DNA from: Malurus cyaneus samueli
Lineage: Eukaryota > Chordata > Aves > Passeriformes > Maluridae
DNA length: 64,000 nt
Assembly (NCBI GenBank): GCA_009741485.1
Contig: CM019217.1
Coordinates: 43,750,266 to 43,814,265 of the forward strand
Direction: 5' to 3'
A program made the translations under genes and the position numbers. The notes under the pieces are model-generated. The model saw nothing but the letters and a program-made list of their open reading frames with translations, searched no databases and was not told the DNA's origin. Within the stretch, counting starts at the first letter, position 1. Each line of letters opens with the position of its first letter. This document shows positions 1-10,930 of this stretch, in pieces.

Positions 1-2589
1 AAAATGAACAAAGGGGATTGTCACTCTCTGTTTCCAGGCCTACAAGAAAACAAATCAAGAACAGAAGCTCACGGCAGCACAGAACAAATAGCTTCCCATG
101 ACAAAAGAACAGAAAGTCACCCATAAATAAACTGATCATACACATGTTTAGGCAGACTAATAACACTAAAACAAATAAATCCATACTGGATTAGGAGCAA
201 GCAAATTGCTGAACATTCATCTCAAGCATTTAAAACCTGATCAAAGGTAATTGCATCTACTCCAATCTTTATGTCTTTTTTACAAGGAGCATCCACCTTG
301 ACACAAGGACTGAAAATCACCATCCACTTAATTAACCACTCCTAAAATGCATCCAAAACTGATAATATTTAGACAGCTTTACAGTGAGACAGAATTAATA
401 CTTTGACATATGAGCAAAAGTGCTGACCATAAAAAGCAGAGTTGTTTGGAGTTCTTCCAGAGGAACATTTAGCGTGTATGTGATTGTAAATTTCTAAGTC
501 ATTCGTCTGCTCCTAGTGGCAGGGCATATTCCTAAAGTTATTACTGCTTAGATTTAATATTTAACAGTAAACCATCACAGCCATTTCAGCATGAGTTTCT
601 TTTGATGCTTGTGTTAGCAGGGTCACCATGTAATGTAAGAAGTGCCAGAATACATGCTGCTAACATTTTTCACATATCTATGATTAGTCTCTTCTTAATT
701 TAGCTGTGCCTCTTTTAACCTTACTGCAACTAGGCAATGGCCAGATGTATAGAGCCAGCCAACATCTATCTGCTCCATCTACCTGTTCAGCACCTCAAGA
801 ACTATATTCCATTTGCATTTCCAATTTCAGTTCTTCTTTTTGAATGGGATTTGCCTTTGAGTTATCGCTCTACAGTCCAGCTAGCAAGTAAGAAGGCTGC
901 CTGGCTGTCAGCAGACTTCTCAGCTGACTAGATCCTTGGCTGTCCTCACACACTACATTGGTGACATGTTACATCATTTATTTCACTGGATGGTATTCTA
1001 GCCACTAACTGTTATCCCAGATCAAACTAAATTTCTGACTTTCAGCTAAAAATCACCTTTCAAAATAAGCAATACCCAACCCAAATTTAACCAGCCACCC
1101 CAGTTATGAGAAGGAGTAACATGCAATGCTAAGACACATCCACAGATTATGAACAGAAAATGTTTAGAGAGTCTGTGGTAGAAAACAAAGAAAAATGCCT
1201 TTAATGTTTCAATTTATACAATAAATATCTATCTATCTAAACCACATAAATAAAACATGGTCTTTATAGAAATAAAACCATTCAGAAAGTTTGACATGAA
1301 ATGCCCTTTTTATTTCTCCAAAGGTTCAGCCTGACTTTTCTTCAGTGGAAGCTGATCTTTATTCCAGTGGATCAAAAATAAAGAGGAAGAAAAAGAGATC
1401 CTGGGCACAAACCAGGAATTCTTCCAAATTTCATCTGTTAAGTGTTTGCAACCAGGCAGATCTTTCCTTGACAGACACGTTAACACAAACCTTACAGCAC
1501 ACCAAGGAACTGCCTCCAATCCACTCATGTCACATAAAAAAACAGAAGAGCAAGGCCAATTCTTATAGAAGGACTGTGTCTTGAGAAGTAACTTATGAAA
1601 AATAGAGATATAGAGAGGTGAAGCCCATTTATGTGACTGCTCAACCCTGTTCCTTTCCCCTCAGTATTTTAGAAGCTTTTAGATAATCATTATTTCCTCT
1701 GCAATATCGATTTTGTTCAACTAATATTGATTTTTTTCAGTCTACTTTTTGTAGCAGCTCATGTGTTTCATATGGTTAACTCTCCCCACATTTTTTTTTT
1801 AACCAGGAAACATTAGCAGAAAACATAACCACAGCCTGCAGTCTATGGAAATAGCACATAAGCATTGATATATATGATAATTACAATTTTGGTTGAAGAT
1901 GTCAGCCAAATGGAGCATTTGTAACAGTGGATTTCAATCTAACAGTCACCGGATTTCTTCAATAACTGAAAAAGGCAAGTTCATATATGTTACCTTGCAA
2001 AATATGGATTAACAAAATTCCACAAGAAAAGTTTTAGGGCTTTGGAATGAGTGTCTCTTTATAATATGGAATATAGAATTGTTCTTAAAACAACTAATTA
2101 AATCTAAAGAGTTATTCCCCTATATAATGCAACTGTATTAAGGAACATTTTTTACAAACTGAAGTTATTATTTGGATTCATACATGCTTGCTGCTGTGCA
2201 TAAAAAATAGTTCAGCTACACTTGTATTCTCAGACACATCTAATTTCAATGAGACAATATGCTTGCCAGCAGATCAAATCAAATGCTTTTACATTTGGCT
2301 CAAGTACTTATCCTAACCTTCTGTACATTGTGCCTTTGTTTTTATAAAAATAATTCATGTGTCTAGACACAGTATTACATGTTTCTGCAAAACTGTGTAT
2401 GTTGAATACTTTATGCAGATGATTAAATTTCAGCTTCAGTACAGTAATGCACAACACTTTGTTCTCTGCATTAGAACACCCAGTACCTTTTCAGTTAATT
2501 TAATTTCTCAGTTTCCCTCAAAGGAATCAGGAGCATCGCTGTGTTTACATACGCTGTCTAAACTTTAGTTTTGTTATGAATTAATGAAA
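1..2589. other. AT-rich non-coding stretch, nothing recognised
   Basis: No frame longer than about 80 codons and none with a recognisable domain. It contains only a short TATC run near 1227-1240 and a T10 run at 1791-1800. If the leader exon proposed at 4915 is real, this would be part of the intron that follows it on the minus strand. That is inference only. Confidence 0.6.
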
Positions 2590-2920
2590 TTCCATTATCA
2601 GGCAGAGACAGGCCCAGCATGTTTTCCTGATGGCTTCAAGCACCAATTATCTGGGATTTTCCAGTAAACAACCTGACCTAAAAGCTAAAATGGCAATTGT
2701 CAGAGGGAGAACACTATCATGGGCTGGGGAAATCTCCCAGCAGAATTGTCACCTCTCTCCAGCTAAGGTCTAATGTTCCAAACTCTGTGCATGCTGATGG
2801 ATATAACAGAATTCAGACAGCACTTGCATGTGCCACCAGACCGCGGACACTGCTTATTTCAAATCCAGCCTCAAACCCAAGATTTCATGAAAAAATCAAT
2901 TCCATGAAAGAGATTAACTT
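2590..2920. other. Possible conserved non-coding element (weak)
   Basis: A block of more complex, less AT-rich sequence with CACCAATTATC, TGGCAATTGTC and a CCGCGG site in an otherwise CpG-poor neighbourhood. It has no coding signature: the 75-codon plus frame across it has no family resemblance. It is called only on sequence complexity, so confidence is low. Confidence 0.2.
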
Positions 2921-3883
2921 TTAAGACACAGACACACACCCACTACTCCCCAAAGCCATAAATGTATATCCTTCTAATTTTTGTTCTTTGTCTGGAAGGA
3001 TCCATTCACTGCACCTTTACAAATTACATAAAGAAATCAAAACATGTTTCTCAGTTGACTGAAATAATTGTTTTCATGATTTTACTTCTTCCCAGAAACC
3101 CCATAATCAAATCTAGAATTGGTTCTATCATAAAACCCACTTAATGTTTCCTTCTGGCCCTCAAGCATAATGCAAATGATGTTCCTTGAAGCACAGTTCT
3201 GTTTAGCCTTCTCCCTGTAGAAAGACATAATGTAATAAGGCCTGTCAAAGCCATTTCTCATGAAAAAGGATGAATCTCAAGGACTCAAATGCACCCTCCA
3301 TGAAGAAAACCCACACCTGCTCTTTATAACCAAAGTGTGGGCACTGCAGGTCCAGATCAGACCAGGAAATTTCTTTGTCACTCCAGTTTGTCAAATGCAT
3401 TGCTGAGAAGTTTGAGGAAACCTTTGGTTTATGGTAAGCAGTTTTGGATGAGAGCCCAAAGCATGGAAGCCTTATTTCATTTTGTCAGCAGCTAACAGAC
3501 TGATTCCTCCTCCAAACTCTCTGGAAACTTAACAACATTTTTCTGCTGGCTTTGTCAGTGATTCAGTCCCTAGACCAGGTACAGTAGCTTTCTATATACA
3601 GGCTTCTTTCTATAACCACTCCAGCCTATAGATATCATCCAGAAAACTATGGGATTAGCTTGAAAATAAAAAAAAGTTTATACAGATTTTAACAAAACAA
3701 GCCTTTTAATATGCTTTTCAAGCCCTACAGTTTACATGCTCAAGTTTATTTAAATATTCACATTGTCGAAAAGCTTTCATTAGTATGGCTAGTCAATTTA
3801 ATTTCATTTTTCACACAAGCAGCAATATGGAATTTTAAGGAAAAAGACTTCTGATTGTTAGATCATAATAGCTGGCCACAGAC

Positions 3884-3899
3884 TATTATCTAGATAATA
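3884..3899. promoter_or_regulatory. 16-bp perfect palindrome with two opposed GATA sites
   Basis: TATTATCTAGATAATA equals its own reverse complement. It contains TTATCT and AGATAA, two GATA-factor cores facing each other. The motif is seen directly; binding is inference, and such AT-rich palindromes can arise by chance. Confidence 0.3.
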
Positions 3900-4111
3900 A
3901 ATCCACTGCCCTCAAAAACAAAAAATCCAACCCGGGGACAAAAAGCAACTTTTCTTAACCCACATCCTTAGCTAATAAGTATTTTTTTAGTCTTTGTACT
4001 TTCACAACCATTTTCTCATTTGTCCCCATGTAAATGACCATCTATGTTATTGTTTTGATCTGATGAATGTTTGAGTTCAGGGTGATTTTGTCTGTTTCTT
4101 GTTTTATTCTT

Positions 4112-4135
4112 GGTATATTACCTGGTATATTATCT
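4112..4135 (+). repeat. Two-copy 12-bp tandem duplication
   Basis: GGTATATTACCT is followed directly by GGTATATTATCT, one mismatch. It is a short head-to-tail duplication with no sign of function. Confidence 0.7.
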
Positions 4136-4914
4136 ATAATTATAACCCCTTGTTTTTACCTAAACTTAACAATCTGCAATCTATCGAGACTGATGAAAAT
4201 AGTAAAATGAACTAGGAGAGTAATCAACTTACCTCAATAACCTATGGAGAGCTATGCAGCAGGTAACGACTCAAGCTACTACTCACTAAAGCACAACAGA
4301 ATACAGCAGCATTACTGCCAACTTCCAGCTTCAAAAAAATGAACAACTGTGAAAAGTAAACTGTCTCTCCTAATTAGACCTTGGCATTGTCCTCTCAGAT
4401 TTACAGAGTCATTATTTTGCTTTAAATAAACATCACTCTTTCTTTCCTAGGCAAACTCCTTGGCTCTGTTTCAATTATTTCTTTTAAATATTAAAGAGCA
4501 GGAAACATTTGTTTTCCCTTGTCACATCCTGTCCTCTTTACATAGCATCACACAGTCCCCTTTGAAACGCCTGCTCTTACAGCAAGCCTGACATGCACAG
4601 TTCAATCAAAACATTTGCTATTGTCTTTTGCCAGCTACAAACAAATTTCTGCACAAACACTGAAAAGGTTTAAAGGTTTCGACAGCCATCTAAAGCCGAG
4701 CTAACACGACTGTCAAAGAAAGGTGATGTCAAACTGCTCGGCTTCCCCGCTACCACCCTGACTTGAAGAAAAAGAAAGACAAAGCAATTCACTCATTCAC
4801 ACAGCAGAGCTCCTGGCAAGAGTTCACTCGCTGTAAAACCACTGCTCTCACAAAACACTCGAAAGCAGAAAAAGCACACGAAGAGTTAGAGATGGGTGTG
4901 AAAGGGTAACTTAC

Positions 4915-5125
4915 ATTATTTAGAAAGACAGTGGAAAAGGACTGCTGCAGTTTCTTCGTTATTTTACACTGCTGTTGGCAGAGCAAACAACCAAAAAAGT
5001 TCACCTAAAGAAATCCCTCCTTTTAATTCTCTCTCTCCCAGTTAATTTACTCTGGAGTCTCTTAGCCTGAAGAGATCCGACAGTCAAAAGTTTATCCCCT
5101 CGTATTTCCGAATGATATGGCCGAC
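4915..5125 (-). other. Candidate untranslated first exon; possibly a MEF2C leader
   Basis: Read on the minus strand, this segment ends at AATAAT followed by GTAAGT (intron from 4914 downward), a perfect vertebrate 5' splice site. It starts about 30 bases downstream of the MEF2/TATA-like TCTATTTTTA (5163-5154), so the 5' end given is a guess. Within it, AATTAAAAGGAGGGATTTC and the downstream TTTGCTCTGCCAACAGCAG look to me like the 5' leader of vertebrate MEF2C mRNA. That is an impression I cannot check here, so no symbol is given. Known facts that would fit: MEF2C has untranslated 5' exons far from its MADS-box exon, is regulated by MEF2 and E-box proteins, and lies beside a large gene desert. 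No MADS-box coding sequence is in the window. Confidence 0.35.
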
Positions 5126-5153
5126 TTTCCTTGGACACATACCAATGATGCAG

Positions 5154-5163
5154 TAAAAATAGA
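5154..5163 (+). promoter_or_regulatory. MEF2-type site
   Basis: TAAAAATAGA, preceded by G, differs from the MEF2 consensus CTAAAAATAG only at the first base. In the minus orientation (TCTATTTTTA) it could also serve as the TATA-like element for the proposed leader exon. Confidence 0.45.
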
Positions 5164-5283
5164 CAAAAGAGGGGGGAGGGAAGAAGCAATCTAGCTTGAG
5201 CCTGAATCTTCTTAACTCAGTGTTTTCTGTAAAAGCTGCTCTTATGTTAGAAGATCCCATTCCTACCCTAAGTTGCAGAGCAC

Positions 5284-5298
5284 TGAGTCATCCATCTG
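5284..5298. promoter_or_regulatory. AP-1 site next to a CATCTG E-box
   Basis: TGAGTCA (5284-5290) is a perfect AP-1/TRE site. Two bases later comes CATCTG (5293-5298; CAGATG on the minus strand), an E-box of the type used by myogenic and neurogenic bHLH factors. It lies about 130 bp upstream of the MEF2 site relative to the minus-strand exon. Confidence 0.4.
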
Positions 5299-5758
5299 GT
5301 TTCCATAAACTGTAAATTATAGGCAAACCAGGGAACATACACAGTCCAGTTTCAGCAGAACTCCCCAAGCATCAGCCCTGCAAGTAACCTGAGGTACAAA
5401 GGCTTTGAAAATAAACAGCTGGCCCCATGCCGGCACGGTCTCCCGTCTGCAGATGCCTGAGTGCTCCCCCAGGCAGCGTCCGGCAGCCCAGAGCACCACC
5501 CACCACTCCAGAAAGTGGCAGCCGGGTCCCCGCACTCCCCGCTGTGGAAACAAAGCGACCTTGCAGCTCTCCCTCGCTCCCAGCACAAACAGCCTCTCTG
5601 GAAAGGGGCAGGAAAATTCAGTGCATTACATGAAATAGTTCAACAGTTTAGCAAGTCATTTAGAACAACCTTGTTTTTATAAACAGGGAAGTGAATGCTG
5701 AGCCCTTTACATCCTCCAAAAGCTTCCAGGTGGGAAGTAAATCTAATGTGTTGGTAAG

Positions 5759-5787
5759 TTTTGTTTCATTTTGTTTTGTTTTGTTTC
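5759..5787 (+). repeat. TTTTG simple repeat
   Basis: About four imperfect units of TTTTG/TTTCA, followed by a T-run. An ordinary low-complexity tract just beyond the candidate promoter. Confidence 0.8.
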
Positions 5788-6414
5788 GGTGGGGTTTTTT
5801 TTCTCTGCTAAGGCAACTTTCTGAGCCAGTGGACAGTTGCTTAATAGGGAGCTTCTGGGGTGATACAAGCCAATAATTACAAAAATAAACAATTTACCAA
5901 AGTATCAAAAGCAAAGTTTTGATATGCACCCCATTAAAGTCCATGACTCAAAGCCCCCAAGTCACTTTCAGCCCCTCTTTTCATCTATTTAAAGGCCTAA
6001 TGCCGTGATTAAATTCAAGTACCAAAGGCTTAAGGGGTCACCTATATTTTTGGATACTTCACGGTTTTTGTGTCAGTACTGAAAAATATTAATTTCCCAA
6101 TTAAAAAAAAATAAAGAAAACAATTTTATGGTGGATAAAAAGAGTTTTGCCTTGCTTCCAATTAAAGTTGTTGTTATCTGTATGTTATTTAAAATAACAG
6201 GTTTTATTTAGTCGTTAGTTTTAGCAGAGGACTTTTTCAAGCTTTTCTACTGGGAATAATCTTACTCTTTGAACAGTGAGACTCTCTAAACAAGGCAGCT
6301 TTCACTAAAGCATCGGTGAATCATTACAGTGAGTCATTAACAAAATAAAAACACCATTGTAAATACTCTGCCTAAAACTCCTGAGCCCTGTCATTTGCTC
6401 AGTTTTTCATCTTT

Positions 6415-6432
6415 GCACAACCCGGGTTGTGC
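6415..6432. promoter_or_regulatory. 18-bp perfect palindrome
   Basis: GCACAACCCGGGTTGTGC is exactly self-complementary and carries a central CCCGGG with a CpG in a CpG-poor area. It could bind a dimeric factor or form a cruciform, but I do not recognise the cognate protein. A perfect 18-mer is unlikely at any one site but not impossible in 64 kb. Confidence 0.35.
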
Positions 6433-6505
6433 TAATTGTCTCCTCATCTTGTACCTGGATCCAGGACTGACATGACTGTTAAAGCCAAAAGCAGTTGAAT
6501 GATGT

Positions 6506-6565
6506 AAAAAACACAACAACAAACAAGCAAACAACAACAACAAACAACACCAGACCCAAAAAACA
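6506..6565 (+). repeat. CAA-rich low-complexity tract
   Basis: Runs of AAACAACAACAACAAAC and related units, almost free of G and T. Simple repeat of the kind common in bird introns and intergenic DNA. Confidence 0.8.
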
Positions 6566-8310
6566 AGGCTGTCTAATCAGTAGAAGCAATGGAGAAAATT
6601 ATGGAAAATTTTGTGTGTTTATTTTTGCCTCTGCTGTCACAATTCCTTCTAGGAGTTGTATAACCCATTGAGTAATTTCAGTCACGTCAGGTAGAGATCC
6701 CAAAGGTATTATATTCCTACAGTTTTTGTGAAAAAAGGCAGTTGTCCAGATGAGTGAAATACAATCCAGTGATCCAATGTAAAAGGCTACACGTGAGCTC
6801 AGCTGTATTATTAGACATCAGATCACTCCACACAAACAAGAGGCCTATGAGAACAGATTTCTTATACCCTATGGTCAGCTGCTACCAAAGTTGGACAGCT
6901 TTGCCTACATTCTAGCATTTCTCCTCTCTTGTATTTTGTACTCTTGTCAATATAGTAAGCAGCAAAACACAAGAAATGCAAGATGTCAGCTGATGCAAAT
7001 AATACTTTTTTTTAAAAAAAAACAATAAGGAGGGTTTGGTAACAGTTGAGTTATTCTCCCACTTAGTAAACAAGTGGGGTGACCTGACTGCCTCATGTTT
7101 TTACAATTATTTTCAAGCACTGAAGGACCTGATCCTCGCAGAGCAGACTTAAAGGTCTGTGGGGACAGAAATTATTTCGTGGGCCACAGCTGAGTAGCCT
7201 TGGTTTTGTGGGCATGTAGGTCTCTCCTCACTGTACTATCACTGTACAAGGACAAGCTGAATTCTTTGGAATAAGAACACTTTTTTTTTTTGTGAGACAT
7301 GGTAATAAAGAGGAGGGTAAGTGGAAATAACCACTTTCAGTTTGTGATGCTTGTGCTGACTGAATGTTCTTTCCCCCTAAAGGAGCAAATGCATTAATTC
7401 ACACTGATCTCTCAGGTGCTTGCTCTTCAATATATCTGTTCTCTCAAAAAAATAGTCCATTTACAACCAAGGTGGCTTTTAAAATAACAATTCCATAAGA
7501 AAACCTCAAGAAAATTCAAGATTCAAAAATGACCTTTCATTTTCCAGGCTTTGGGTGTCATTCTTATTTACTAATGTTTTCTCCTTTTTTTTTGTATTTT
7601 TAATTTCCTCTTTTATCTCATCCCTATGAGCTACCAGCATTCTACTGTCCATACATAGCTCCTGCCTCTAGCCAGGCCAGCTTGTGTGTCCCCTCACTGT
7701 TCCCTGGATCTAAGGCATCATTTGATGCTCACATTCTCACACTGTCTCCATGAACTTTAGGGTAGTCAAGCACCATATTCCGATTGAGCACAGGGATCTT
7801 AGCTTTCTGGAGAAATGGAAATGGAAGATATTAATCACTTTCATGGTGAGAAAATTTACTGTAAAAAGCTTCATTAAGGAAAAACTGCAACAAAGAATAG
7901 ATCAGATAGGAAAAAAACATGTGCTAGGAGCAGTTTGTCTTCTCATAAAAATGGGAGCTTCCATTCAGAATATTTTCAAATGCCAGCTACAAAACATCCT
8001 GTTATTTTCCATATTGATTTTTCACCAAGATAACTATGTTAGCAATTTTAGTAGGACAAGAGTGGAGTAAGATGCAGCTTAGATACTGATAATGCTGATT
8101 ATGCATCTTCGTATATAGATGCTTGAAAGGTTTTTTCAAACGCTTTTGCACGTTCATCAAAGCAAGGAAATGTGTCCCTTTTCAGTCAGTGACAGGTTAT
8201 TCTGCACAGTAGGTGGCAGAATATGTATCTTTTTTGGTCTGAACTCTACTCCCATCTAGTCTAGTGTGATTGTATTGGAAGCACTGCGTTGCAAAGGTAT
8301 AGACAAAAGC

Positions 8311-8334
8311 AACCTGGTTTTCAACCTGGTTTTT
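8311..8334 (+). repeat. Two-copy 12-bp tandem duplication
   Basis: AACCTGGTTTTC is followed directly by AACCTGGTTTTT, one mismatch. No function is apparent. Confidence 0.7.
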
Positions 8335-9589
8335 GCAGCTTAATTACTAAGAAAGTGACAAATGAAAGGTTTGGGTTTGGTGGAGGATACACCTTCCATT
8401 TAATTTGAATCTGTGAAATTACCTGAATTATAGAAATCCAAATTAACAAGCCTGGGTTTCACCGTAGCTATGTGTTCACATTTGGTTTTAACATGAGACC
8501 ACTTGTTGTAGGATTTTAAATAAGTTTTTGCAGATTTCTAGTCCATCACAACCCAGGTTCTAGGTGAGTCTTCTGATGCAAACAAGCTGGCAGACTTTGT
8601 ACAGACCGAAAAAACCACAAATCTGAATAACTGAGACAAAACTACCCCTGAAGTAATTCAAGGTGAAGCTTCAGTTCATTGATGAAATAAAATAACGTAG
8701 ATTTTGGCACTGAGAATAATTCATTTTTTAAAGACAAATTAGCTGTGACTTGATAAATCATTTTATCTCCAGCATTTTGAAGCCAGCACATGGAACAGTT
8801 GTCGGTCTGGGTTCAGATGCTAAGCTTGTAATCAGTAGGTCTGGCCTCACTTACCATGTATTTTATCATAGTATTTCAGCTTGATGCCCAGGGACTTGAG
8901 TTTGGCAAAAGCTTGTCCCCCTGCAGAAAGGCACATAATTGTCAGCTGATCTTCCAAAGAGCTATCATGTGATAATCCTATGCTGCTTGCTCCAACTCTT
9001 AAATGAGAATGGGGCTGTTTCAGTGCTTTTGGCATTTTTTTCCAAAACACATGTATTTTGCTTTATAATGTATCACGTGTCTTCCACAAAAAGAAAAAAA
9101 TGCAGCTCAGACATAAACACAATGCATTATAATCTTGATATCATCGTTGGAGAAGCCACATGGTTCCTTCTGTTTTCACTACTGCCTGCAGTAGCCCCTG
9201 GCTGTCCCCAGAAAAAAAAAGGGAGAATAAGCATAACTAAGCCACTTTTCCCATCAAGTCTCACATCTGTGACTGCAGGGATCTGGGCTTGCCTGGGGCA
9301 CATGAGCTCATTCTGAGCACACTGGTGATGGAGACATATGCAGCCTTTTCCCTTCTAAGTGAGATGAAATGATGATTCTTTTTTCCAACCCTGAAGTCCA
9401 CAGACCAGGAGCTAATGGCTGGATACTTCGTATTCTTTAAGCAACAAGTCAGCAAACACTATGCAATGCATATGCCCTAGTGGTTTTCATCAGGGAAGGT
9501 CAAATGTTAGAAGAATATAATTTCAAAAGACAAACAGACTGTTTTCAAAGGCCCCTGTTCCCCTCTGTGCTCACGCTCACACTTCTTAC

Positions 9590-9686
9590 CTTGCACTGAG
9601 GCATTTGTTGAACTCCCAGTGAACAGATACAGTTCACTGCCTGACAGAAAACTGCCCTGTGAAAAAATGCATCCATTTTCTGCAAC
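9590..9686 (-). other. Exon-like segment (97 bp), unidentified
   Basis: On the minus strand the segment is preceded by the acceptor-like ATTCACCTCTCTCAG and followed by CAAG-GTAAGAAG, a strong donor. The length (97) is not a multiple of three. The frame open through it (a stretch like EGCIF-type small residues with many serines) matches no family I know. It could be an upstream untranslated exon of the minus-strand gene proposed at 4915, an exon of a long non-coding RNA, or chance. Confidence 0.2.
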
Positions 9687-10341
9687 CTGAGAGAGGTGAA
9701 TTAGCTCATAGAAGTCCACTGAGTGCTCCAGACATTATGGACTGGAGCAGGGAAAGAAAGACAACTGCAGTGAAATTCTAAAGTTTCTTATAAAAATTTA
9801 CTGTGAAACAGCAGGTAAGCCCCACAGTCCTCCTGACTAAAATCTACTTCAAGGTCTTAAGTCACACTTTCGTGGCAACCACATCCCTTAAATGTGGCCA
9901 TACAATCAGTTTGTGCCAGGCTCACACTTCTGCTCTGTACTGCTCTGATTCATAGTTTGCCACTCTGATAAACTAACCACCAGCTCTGGCTTCTGTAAAA
10001 TTGTACTGTCCCGGTATTACCATTTTTCACAAACTTTCATTCATGTAAGCTACCTTTCAAAAGCAAGTAACCAGGAAACACTGATGTAAGACATTTTCAT
10101 ACGTCTGCATTCATGAAAAGTTTTGAACCAAAAGTAATGTGTCCAAATCCCTCTTTTTGTTTGAAAACATCATTCATCCAAGAATCAGAAATGTTACCAT
10201 GTGACTGGTAACACAAAAAAATTAGCACATGAAGAATCACAGCAGTTTTCAAAAGCAGCTCTGAGTCTGAAGTTGGTTCACAAGATATTTGTTGGATACT
10301 GGACACTTTGTTTGCCAAGAAAAATAGAAAGGGCTACACTG

Positions 10342-10345
<4 letters not shown>

Positions 10346-10383
<38 letters not shown>
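10346..10383 (+). repeat. A38 homopolymer
   Basis: Thirty-eight consecutive A residues. No recognisable retrotransposon or processed mRNA, and no AATAAA just upstream, so it looks like a simple expansion rather than a tail. Length in the assembly may be inexact. Confidence 0.85.
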
Positions 10384-10385
<2 letters not shown>

Positions 10386-10445
10386 TACAGCTATAGAGAT
10401 ATAGAGATACATAGATACATAGATATGTACGATGCATATATATTT
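10384..10445 (+). repeat. GATA/GATACATA microsatellite
   Basis: Degenerate units of GATA, ATAGA and GATACATA directly abut the A38 run and end in GCATATATAT. Compound microsatellite. Confidence 0.75.
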
Positions 10446-10659
10446 CTTGCTTAGTATTTCCCTGACTTTGCCTTGAGTTACCCCCTTTTACAGAACACAA
10501 AAAACTAGTAGGGGCCTGGTTTACCCTGGACCTGTCCTACTTTCCTGTCTTCAAGTACAATAAAGAGGAAAAATAAAGTATGTTGAGACCTTTGCACTGA
10601 AGAACCTGAGACTCCAGAGGAGAACAAAGAACCCCCTGTCTCTCAGACTGCAAACACTG

Positions 10660-10930
10660 GGCTGTAGTGAGGAAGACAGAGCGTAGAAGCAGACTAGAGC
10701 AAAGAGCACTGGGGAAGCTCTTAAGGACTGGGAGAGGGAGGGAGAACAAGCATCTTAAATGGTATGGAAAACAGAGGTTCAGGAGGATGGGACATGGGAG
10801 GCCTGGGGAAAAAAAAAGAAGTGGCTCTAGGATAGGAAAAGAGTTGTGGCAGAAATATGAAGTGGCTGTGAACTCTGTGAGTGAGGCAAGATGCATGGAT
10901 GGCAGAGAGAAGCTACATGCCCTCCCTTAA
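10660..10930 (+). other. Purine-rich strand-asymmetric block
   Basis: The plus strand is strongly enriched in A and G for about 270 bp (for example GACTGGGAGAGGGAGGGAG at 10727-10745 and GGGGAAAAAAAAAGAAG at 10805-10821). This keeps all minus frames free of stops and explains the open frame there. No known repeat family recognised. Confidence 0.5.

Larger units (their letters stand above)
2921..4689. other. Non-coding stretch with a GATA palindrome and a short duplication
   Basis: AT-rich sequence without recognisable genes. The two structured items inside it are listed separately (3884-3899 and 4112-4135). Confidence 0.6.
4690..5640 (-). promoter_or_regulatory. CpG-enriched candidate promoter, minus-strand gene
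   Basis: CpG dinucleotides are clustered here, with about ten in 5425-5585 and a dozen more in 4690-5130, whereas flanking sequence has very few. The part at 5405-5590 is also distinctly GC-rich. The block holds E-boxes CAGCTG (5419-5424) and CATCTG (5293-5298), an AP-1 site (5284-5290), a near-consensus MEF2 site (5154-5163) and, downstream on the minus strand, a perfect splice donor (4914). Together these fit a promoter with a short untranslated first exon transcribed leftward. Small open frames on both strands overlap, and none looks like a protein family. The alternative is a highly conserved enhancer without transcription. Confidence 0.45.
5641..9589. other. Non-coding stretch with simple repeats
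   Basis: No recognisable gene. The 106-codon plus frame at 7750-8070 is lysine- and isoleucine-rich, as expected for chance AT-rich sequence. It holds simple repeats near 5759-5787 and 6506-6565, T-runs near 7281, a palindrome at 6415-6432 and a duplication at 8311-8334. Confidence 0.6.

Noticed and set aside
8790..8860. Possible MIR fragment (GTCTGGGTTCAGATGC)
   Set aside because: Only a short match to the MIR tail without the core; indistinguishable from chance.
10537..10896. 119-codon minus frame
   Set aside because: Explained by the purine-rich plus strand, which removes stops on the complement.
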